Assembly: GCA_020466095.1 (NCBI GenBank) | Contig: CM035806.1 | Coordinates: 132,737,573 to 132,801,572 of the forward strand | Source: Chlorops oryzae | Taxonomy: Eukaryota; Arthropoda; Insecta; Diptera; Chloropidae | Direction of reading: 5' to 3' | DNA length: 64,000 bases | In this document: positions 56,800 through 64,000 of the stretch, one piece after another | Position numbering within the stretch: the first letter of the stretch is position 1 | How the letters are laid out: each line of letters starts with the position of its first letter | Position numbers and translations under genes: made by a program | The notes under the pieces: generated by a model | Databases searched by the model: none | Seen by the model: the letters and a program-made list of their open reading frames with translations, nothing else | Told to the model about the DNA's origin: nothing

Positions 56800-58027
56800 A
56801 TTGATTATATCAAGGTAAAGTTGGAGTTCACTTAAATTTCAATACGCTTAAAATCAAAGAGACCAATCGTTTCGAATTGTTTTGTAGAATCAATGATTTG
56901 TCCTAGGACTGAATACTTATCAAATATACTATAAGGCGGAAGAAAATAAAAATTTAGGTAACCGCCAGTGAGCCTTTCTATTTAAAATGCAATTTTCGTG
57001 ATACCTTTAACACCTTATCTATTGTTGGATATGGCACAAAAGCTACTGATCGAAGTCTGTACAAATATATGATCATAAAGGAAATATGATTGAGTCGATT
57101 TTCGAATTTAAATCGGTTTTTTGATGCATACCATTGAGGAGTTCTTATGAGAAAGACAATGGCATTCGAATTTTAATTTTTGTTCTTTTATTTGAATAAT
57201 ATACAAGGTGTTAATAACGGTAGATCTTAGGCAAGTGGTGCAAGAACAAAAATTATAGCCCTTTGACATGAGGTATCGCATATTAAAATTATGCATAAAG
57301 TTGCCTGGGCACCCCGTATATAGAGCTGTTTGGTGAATTATTATCTCAAGTTTTCACTTACCTAGGAAGTCTGTTTGCATTCTATATACAGGCCTCTTTT
57401 ATCATTACCTTCATCAAAAGAATAGGAAATAATTCAAAACCGAGAAAATTCGCTTTAGAAAATTAGAAAATTAAATGAAAATATCAAGATAAATAAATCC
57501 TTGCATGGATTCGGTATTGAGAAAAAATTTGTTATGGACGAATTCGTTATAGAGAGTTTCGAATGTATATTTATACAAATTTCGTGGGTCGATTAGGAAA
57601 AAACATTTTTTTGTTGTTTTTTTTTTTTTTTTTTTTTTTTTGTTGATTTTTTCCAATTACATACTCACTTTGCGTTTATATCTTTTCGATTTTCGCATGG
57701 AATTTTTGAATAAAAAAAATCATCGGCAATGAACGTGCGTCAAAATCTGTTGTCTCTGATTTTTGTAATGACTGAAACGTGTGCACTCATATGAAGATCC
57801 ATGAAATTTTTGAAAAATATATTTTTAGGAAAACAAGATTCAATTTTTCTTTTCCTTCCTTTATAAACGCTTATTTTTCGAACGAAATATTGCTTCGTTA
57901 GAAGAACAACTAACCCAGTGAGAGCCCACGTACTTCGTCAAATATCAAAATTGATCGAACGATTTTCTATTGGGTCCATTACAAACTAAATTCAAATAGC
58001 CAAATGGTCCCAGCGAAATTTTTTTAA
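56800..58027. other. Intergenic with old repeat fragments
   Basis: 57195-57322 is the relative of 13930-14040 noted above (CACCCCGTATATA end). 57535-57570 resembles the pogo-like terminus at 45339 in inverse. A T-run lies at 57619-57641. No gene. Confidence 0.4.
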
Positions 58028-58029
58028 TA

Positions 58030-58178
58030 CAGTGTACTCTCTCCTTGCGGGCACTCCTCTTAAGCGGACACTTTTGGGGAATGCTCTAGTTTTCTTGATT
58101 CTCAAATAGTTTTCTCCTAACCGGAGACCTCTGTTAAGCCGACGCATTTTCGGTCCCGTAGGTGTCCGCTTAAAACTG
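58030..58178. mobile_element. 149-bp pogo/Tigger-like MITE
   Basis: CAGTGTACTCTCTCCTTGCG at the left and the inverted GTGTCCGCTTAAAACTG at the right share a CAG..AAGCGGACAC-type terminus and are flanked by TA (58028-58029, 58179-58180). Inner CTTAAGCGGACAC and GTTAAGCCGACGC repeats support the call. It is directly upstream of the next repeat. Confidence 0.55.
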
Positions 58179-58221
58179 TACACCTTTTTTTTTTATTCTT
58201 ATTTATAAACAGGATAATCAC

Positions 58222-59234
58222 CATACTCCATAAAGTATGCTTTACATTTATAGAAGTCAACAAAATCCGAGCACTGCCATTAACAAATATTTAAATTGAA
58301 GTCAATATTTTGAAATGTTTCCGATGCTGGAGCTCCGTTGTTTTCTTGAAAACACGCGTATTTACGCACACCTTCAGAAGTGTATTATCGGATATTACGG
58401 ATAATTTAAAAACTGGAACTAAGTTCCTCAAGCAAATCCATACTTACAAATTCATTTATTTTTGCTTTAATATTGAGGTGCATACTTTTAGGGATCAACT
58501 TAAATATTTTTGGTTGCCCGGTTTATAAAATTAGGATAACAGAATATATTGAACTTCAACACCTAAAGGTATGCTGCATTTGATTATATAAAAAAAGCTC
58601 TTTTTGTCGAAGCCATTACCACTTAGTGATTCTTAATGAGGTCTTCACCAAAAATTTCGCACAATTCTAAAAGGCCATAGATAATGTATACAAGTAAAAA
58701 TGGGATTTATTTTCAAGAATGATGAGAATTGCCAATATTGAAAATTTTCGTAAGATTTACATGCATAATATTAGGTGCTGAATTTCAATTGTTTTGTTAG
58801 CTTATTTATAATTATTTTTTTGTAGGTACGTCTTTACATTTCTCTGGTTTTTTTTTTTTTTTGATTTACTCAAATCAAAAATAATTTAAATGAATGTGAT
58901 TTGTTATATTAATGAAGGTCAGTCTGCTTGTTCCATTAAATTCTTTAGCGTTCGTCTTCATCATGGACACGAACGGGAGAACATTCTAAGGATCTCTTTT
59001 ATCCCTTTGATCCTCAAATAAAATAATTGTAACGATTTATAGCATTTACTATGTGGAACATGAAATGAATTATTAAAATTGTATGGGGATAAATTTATTC
59101 CTTATGGGGTTAAAGGGTTAAAGAGCACTTCAAACTATGCTTGGATATAAAAAAAATTGTTCAGCAATAGCGAATAGCGAAAATAACGAAAGAAAAAACG
59201 TTCATTAGCATATATGTATTAAAGAATGGAATCT
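58222..59234. repeat. Dispersed repeat, copy 2 (uninterrupted)
   Basis: Matches 37939-38345 plus 39039-39622 with few differences and without the Harbinger element, thus preserving the pre-insertion sequence. Its right end abuts hAT MITE copy 2. A 72-residue frame (58310-58528) is identical to that in copy 1 but unrecognised. Confidence 0.85.
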
Positions 59235-59240
59235 ATAAAG

Positions 59241-59464
59241 CAGTGTCGGCCAAATTTCGATTTTCCTAGCACATGTGCTTGAAAGACCGAATTCTGCCGA
59301 CGCAGCAGTCGCACACGTATAGTGTATACCGATTTGTGCGAAAACCGGTCGGCTGCGTTCGTGTGTGAAAAAACAAAATTCGAGGAGCTCACAGCGAAGT
59401 CGGCAGCGCATTCACACACACACAATTATGAATGTTTGTTTACGTATAGGTTTGGCCATCACTG
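59241..59464 (+). mobile_element. hAT-type MITE, copy 2 (224 bp)
   Basis: Same ends and interior as 4521-4753 with small deletions. Flanks CTATAAAG (59233-59240) and CTAAAAAG (59465-59472) agree at seven of eight positions, a near-intact duplication. Confidence 0.85.
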
Positions 59465-59474
59465 CTAAAAAGTC

Positions 59475-62410
59475 CATTTTTAGCTCGGCTAAGAGTGGTA
59501 TTCCTTCAGCCAGCAATACTCCTAGCTGCGAACTCTGCGCTAAATAGGTCATAATTCGCCAAATAATTTATTCGCAAATTTTGCGCCATTATAAACAGCT
59601 TCAGAGAAATGTGTTTCGAACATTTGAAATTCTATCTGGGGTTGTTGTGTGTACCTACTCGCCTTTAGGACTTGAATAAAATCGCAGTAATAAATGATGT
59701 TATCGCTATACATATAATTAGCTAGTTCGATTCAAGTGTTCAACAATATTAGCTCTAAAATTAGAACTACAACGCATTTTGAAACCACATTGGACGCATA
59801 ACTGCTCAACTATAAATAGCGCGCAGTAGATAGTCCCGAGATTCAATTTATCGCCTTGTATGAGCGATTTCTAATTACTCGAAATGCTTTCGGATGAAAG
59901 GCAATTGAATATATGTACATACATACATATGTATGTATATATGTAAATATATATGTAGGTGTACAATTTTAAGTTCACTTGCCCGTATGTACACATACAT
60001 ATACGTCTACGGCGTTTACATAACTTCAATCAATAAGTTGAATTTTTCTCTGTTCTTAATTCGCAATAACCCCCGACCGATTCGATTCGATCCAATCCGT
60101 TCCGTTTCATTCCGTTTCGATCCGTTCTGTTTCCGAAATCCATCCATCCATATGTACGGTGACCATAAATTGAAATTGAAAAAAACAGAACAAAAATATT
60201 TTTTTTTATTCTTCAACTTAGTTTATTTAAATCTTTAACGAGGTTGTCACAGAACGGACCTTTCAATCGGTCCAAGGATAATGACAATCGAATTTGGACA
60301 ATTTCGCAATTTTCCACCAAAAAAAAAAAAAAAAAAATACGCAGAACAAGCGCCTAAAAAACAGAACACCTCTGCTAAAAACAGATATGATGGTCACCGT
60401 ATCCATATGTGGATATGCAATTTCTTTTATTCTATTTTGCTCGGTTGGATTCGGTTTTATTGTGTTCCTTTCTGTTCTGCTCTGTTATTCTGTAGAATAA
60501 GCTTTCGAAATATGTTTGCTCGTTGCTAGAATTTCATTCGGTTCTAGGGAAAATTGATATTTCATTGAAATTGCGTCTTTAAACATTTTATATTGTTTAT
60601 CTTTTCTCATTATTAAATGCACTTGGTTGGCGTCGGCGGTAGGTTTGCTTGCACACAAAGATATATTCATATATAAGCAATCTAATGCGGGCTTCTCAAG
60701 TCTCGGCGGCGCACTGTGGGGCATCGGTGGAAAAAATAGGATTTTTCAACTTTTGAATTTCTAAATTTTAATGATTCACTTTTGTTAAGAAATGTTTGGA
60801 TATGAGCAATTCAACAAATTCTTTTTTATGAACATTGAATTTTTGTATTAAAAAAAAAAAACTAACAAAAGTCAAAGGAATGTTATTCAATAAATTTCAG
60901 ATTAAAATTGTAGTCCAAAAAGAGAACATTTTTTATGTGAAAATCCAAAGCTTTTGCCTTTGTTTTATTTTTTTGCGGAAATTACTCTTTCATGTAAAAA
61001 AACATTATTAAAATTGGAAAAGTAGAATAATTATTATAATTTGCCAGAAATTAGAGTAAAAAATATCAATTTCTCATATTTTGTTGGAAAAAAACTTTAT
61101 GTGCTTTGCCTTGCTTAGCCATCTTACTATATAAAAATGAAAGATAGGAGTCTATGCTTTCAATCTAAACAAAAAAATTCACCTTTTAATACCTTTTCTG
61201 TAAATAACATCGATTTGAATTTCAAAAGTCACTTGCAATATTTCATACAAATGCTCAATAAGACAAAAAAATGGGGCATACTTTTAGGGCTTACGTAATT
61301 AAAACATGGAACGATTTATAAATGAAACATTATTTGTGTTTACGAATATGTAGGCGTAAAGAAATTTAATGACATTTCAATGTAAACAAAATGGTTTCCT
61401 AGCTGTATTTAACATCAATTTCTTTCTATGACACACTTTAGCTTGGCATGCTTTACTAGAAAAGCGGAATGCATATGTGAGATATTTTCGGCAAATTTGA
61501 AGGCTAATGTTGTTCGCGGAAGGCTGTTGAGGGTATTATCTTGTTTTGAATGGAGACAATCAATGTTTAAGCTTTTGGAAAAAATTAAAATTCTTTAATT
61601 TATGTGAAAATTCCATATAATGCTAGATAGGAAATAAAAACATGTAAAATATCCAACTTTCGATGGGCGTTAAACTTAAAGTAGGCGTGGCAGTCCAAAT
61701 ATTTTTAGCTTTTTTTTGGAGGAGAACTCAATTAAGAATTATCCCGAATTTCAAGTCCCTAGGTCCAAAAATAAAAATTTTGACTTGTGCACTTATATGG
61801 GAGGTGGGCGTGTCAGTGGGCGGATTTTCAAGATATTTTCAAAATATTTTAATTTATCCCACAGAAGTGTTTCTTTCAATGCTCTACGACCACTTCTTCT
61901 ATTTTTTTCCAAAAGCTATATGGAGCGGCCCCACTGTGCGGCGCTGCTCTGCTCTGATTTTGATATTGAATGTTCAAAGCGGCTTGGAAATGTGCATGAA
62001 TATCCAACCGCAGAAATGAAATTGAATTTGCTATATTATTTTTTAAAATTACCGTTAATTACCGTTACCGATAATTCAATTTTTTAATAATAAAATAAAA
62101 TTTTTTGCAATAAATCCTGGTCTACAATAGGGCACTGAGATGCCTGCTCACATTTCGTTGACACAGGCATACATATATGTAAAACAGTTACAATCGAAAT
62201 TTCAGTGCATTGAAACTGGTTCCATATGTTTGCAGGTTATGAATATTTTTCAAAAAACAAAAACCAAAAAATTTTCTTGATAAGCAAAAAATGAAAAAAG
62301 AATTTTCTGAATACAGTAGCTTTGCGAAATCTCGAACAGCCGAAAACTCGACCACTTGAAAGCTAAGACACTTTTTTTTTTCATCCATTGACTTGAACTG
62401 TCTTAGTGCG
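59475..62410. other. Gene-poor AT-rich region
   Basis: ATACATATGT tracts near 59915-59955. TCCGTTTCGATCC-like repeats at 60080-60135. 61660-61830 carries pieces of the GTGGGCGTGGCAG family. CACTGTGGGGCA (60711) and GGCCCCACTGTG (61927) might be ends of one hAT-like element but are too short to call. CAGTAGCTTTGCGAAATCTC at 62325 looks like a pogo-like end. No coding exon recognised. Confidence 0.4.
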
Positions 62411-62439
62411 ATAGAATTCATATATGGCTCTTATTTAAG

Positions 62440-62706
62440 CGGAAAAAAGTGGCAGATATGATTGCGGAAAGAGTCATAAATGGCTCATATTAAGAAGGAA
62501 ATAAGAGGCAGATATGAGAGCAGAAAGAGTCATATATGACTCCAAAATGTTCTCCTTTGTTATATGACTTCGGACTCATATAAGATGACCTTCGCAAGAA
62601 GGGAAACACGCTTTTTAAGACTCTTAAAAGAGTTAATTATGAGGGCTCCGACTCTTATAAGGATTCATATGTGAGTCGTTTATGACTCAGAATGTTTGCT
62701 GGGACG
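62440..62706. repeat. GACTCATAT-rich repeat, copy 2
   Basis: Matches 50047-50337, ending at the same AATGTTTGCTGGGAC. The shared terminus and many GAGTC palindromes suggest a non-autonomous DNA element. Confidence 0.75.
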
Positions 62707-63774
62707 TAAAACTCGAGAAGTGTGTGTGTATCTATCAATAAATTTTTTGTAAACAAGGATTCATAAATGACTCATTTAGGGCGCCCCAAATGCTTGTTGG
62801 GTATCTACAAATATCCGTTTGAGTTTTGGTTTTGTAGCTTGCGACTTGTTGAAGTTCTTTTTGGCTTTGAATTGAGAGCAGAAAATTACAGAATAAATTT
62901 ATAATTTAAATACAATGCAAAAATTTGGATTTTTTAAGACCAGTCGGGACATTCTTCTTTCAAGGCGAGATAACTGAATCTCCCGCAAAATGCGTCTTGC
63001 AGCGCTCGTATCTACATATGCATGTAATTCGAGAGCAGATCCCAGATATTTAGGCTTGGATTTTTGCTTTGGCATTAGTCTTTCCTTTGACGGAAGTAAT
63101 GGGGAGGGGTGGAAAAAAAATTTTTCATTCACGTCCTCGCATCCTGTATGTACCGGTCGATGTATACCTACATTAATACGTACCAATATCCTCTTAATTT
63201 TCTCCACCATTTACGTCACTAAAGCTCATAAATATTCCATCGACGATTTATTTTGCATTAAGGAATTCAAAATGATGATGAGCTTCTAGTGATAAAAGGG
63301 TTAAAATTATTTATGCATTTTGACGGGAATTTATTTTTATACATTTTAATTATAAGCGATTACTGTTTTTTATTTTTTTATTCTTTAGTTTTGTTTTTCA
63401 TTTTTGCCATCAAACCACATTCTGTGCAAAGAAAAAAAATGTAATTACGGCTGGGTTAAAATCGTGCAGTTAACTCAAATGCCCCATACAACCAACCGGC
63501 GACCATGCTCAGATCAATTCAAATGAAAAGAAACAACGCAGTAAATTATGCAAATAAAACTGAAAGTTAATCGAAATCGCTGGAAGGCAGTAGATACCCG
63601 ACTTTTGCTGGGATTCAATAAAAATTGTGCGGACAATTTTATAGCTAAACCTAACCCATTTTTCACCGATAACAACAAATTTCCCTTAAATTTCTTCTTT
63701 GTTAGCTTGTTTTAATCCTTATCCTTTCAAAAATATGTCAAAAATATTTACACTCTTATGGCCTGAAATATCCT
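62707..63774. other. Intergenic; no gene recognised
   Basis: AT-rich sequence. Two overlapping frames near 62899-63289 on opposite strands have no recognisable domain or splice context. Confidence 0.4.
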
Positions 63775-64000
63775 TCCAGGAAGCCTGTCGCCATATGGCT
63801 CCATATCTAAGTTGACCTCAATATAGACAAGAGAACTAGTTCCAACGTCAACAGTATTTATAGGCGGAGTCATTAGAGAAACTGTACTGTCAAGATGTAT
63901 AGTTCATCTTTATTGACCATGTCAACAACGTGTCTCCTTATAAAGCGAAAGAGTACTGCTCTTGTCTACATAATAGTGGAAAGAGTATAGATTCACTATT
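63775..64000 (-). repeat. Dispersed element, copy 2, running to the window edge
   Basis: Reverse complement matches 52186-52545 (AATAGTGAATCTATACTCTT..., GACCATGTCAACAACGTGTC..., GCCATATGGCGACAGGCTTCC). The end AATAGTGAAT coincides with the last bases of the window, so whether it continues is unknown. Confidence 0.7.

Noticed and set aside
60711..61938. CACTGTGGGGC and GCCCCACTGTG as ends of one element
   Set aside because: Pairing is limited to about ten bases with a mismatch and there is no duplication of flanks.
1..64000. CRISPR array, bacterial operon, rRNA or intact tRNA genes
   Set aside because: No regularly spaced repeat-spacer structure, no ribosomal or complete cloverleaf sequence; base composition and introns are those of an insect nuclear genome.

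Overview
The window is eukaryotic nuclear DNA, most likely from a higher fly (Brachycera; a tephritid-like genome is plausible but not proven). The evidence is: strong A+T bias, short introns of about 90-130 nt with GTRAGT-type donors and pyrimidine-AG acceptors, two host genes with clear animal orthologues (nudC and the mitochondrial complex I subunit NDUFB2/ND-AGGG), and dipteran-style transposable elements (TEs): mariner, Tc3-like, hAT, Harbinger, an I/jockey-like retrotransposon and many hairpin MITEs. There is no bacterial-style operon, CRISPR array or rRNA, and I recognised no virus or toxin gene.

Host genes are sparse. A plus-strand gene at 29.5-30.8 kb (three coding exons, about 349 residues, His- and Asp-rich, one membrane segment near its C-terminus) may have a 5' leader exon ending at 27722. 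The minus-strand gene at 33.2-33.9 kb encodes the first 186 residues of NudC; its CS domain and C-terminus were not found further left. A complete single-exon ND-AGGG gene lies at 56.3-56.6 kb. A short acidic reading frame at 101-229 may be the last exon of a gene to the left, and 45.8-46.4 kb resembles a leader or promoter region.

Everything else is mostly mobile DNA, much of it nested. 1.4-2.4 kb: GAAATCC-rich element with TTA duplications. 3.5-4.3 kb: inverted copy of a dispersed family. 5.0-7.6 kb: a pogo-like element containing a second inverted-repeat element, a decayed Tc3-like transposon and two hairpins. 12.5-13.7 kb: a CATATG-rich minisatellite interrupted by a MITE. 18.1-18.6 kb: Harbinger derivative with a Myb/SANT-like frame. 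19.1-22.5 kb: a hAT-like element carrying a fold-back, a 441-bp MITE and a Himar1-like mariner. 22.7-23.7 kb: a TA-flanked element carrying tRNA-like sequences. 34.1-36.7 kb: seven hairpin or inverted-repeat elements almost end to end. 38.0-39.6 and 58.2-59.2 kb: two copies of one repeat, the first interrupted by a Harbinger derivative. 48.5-55.9 kb: a long palindrome and a family holding a 126-bp tandem repeat. Two paralogous sequences inside the window act as empty sites and so prove two of the insertions.

All calls were made by eye from sequence. Similarities to named families rest on remembered motifs, not on database searches.
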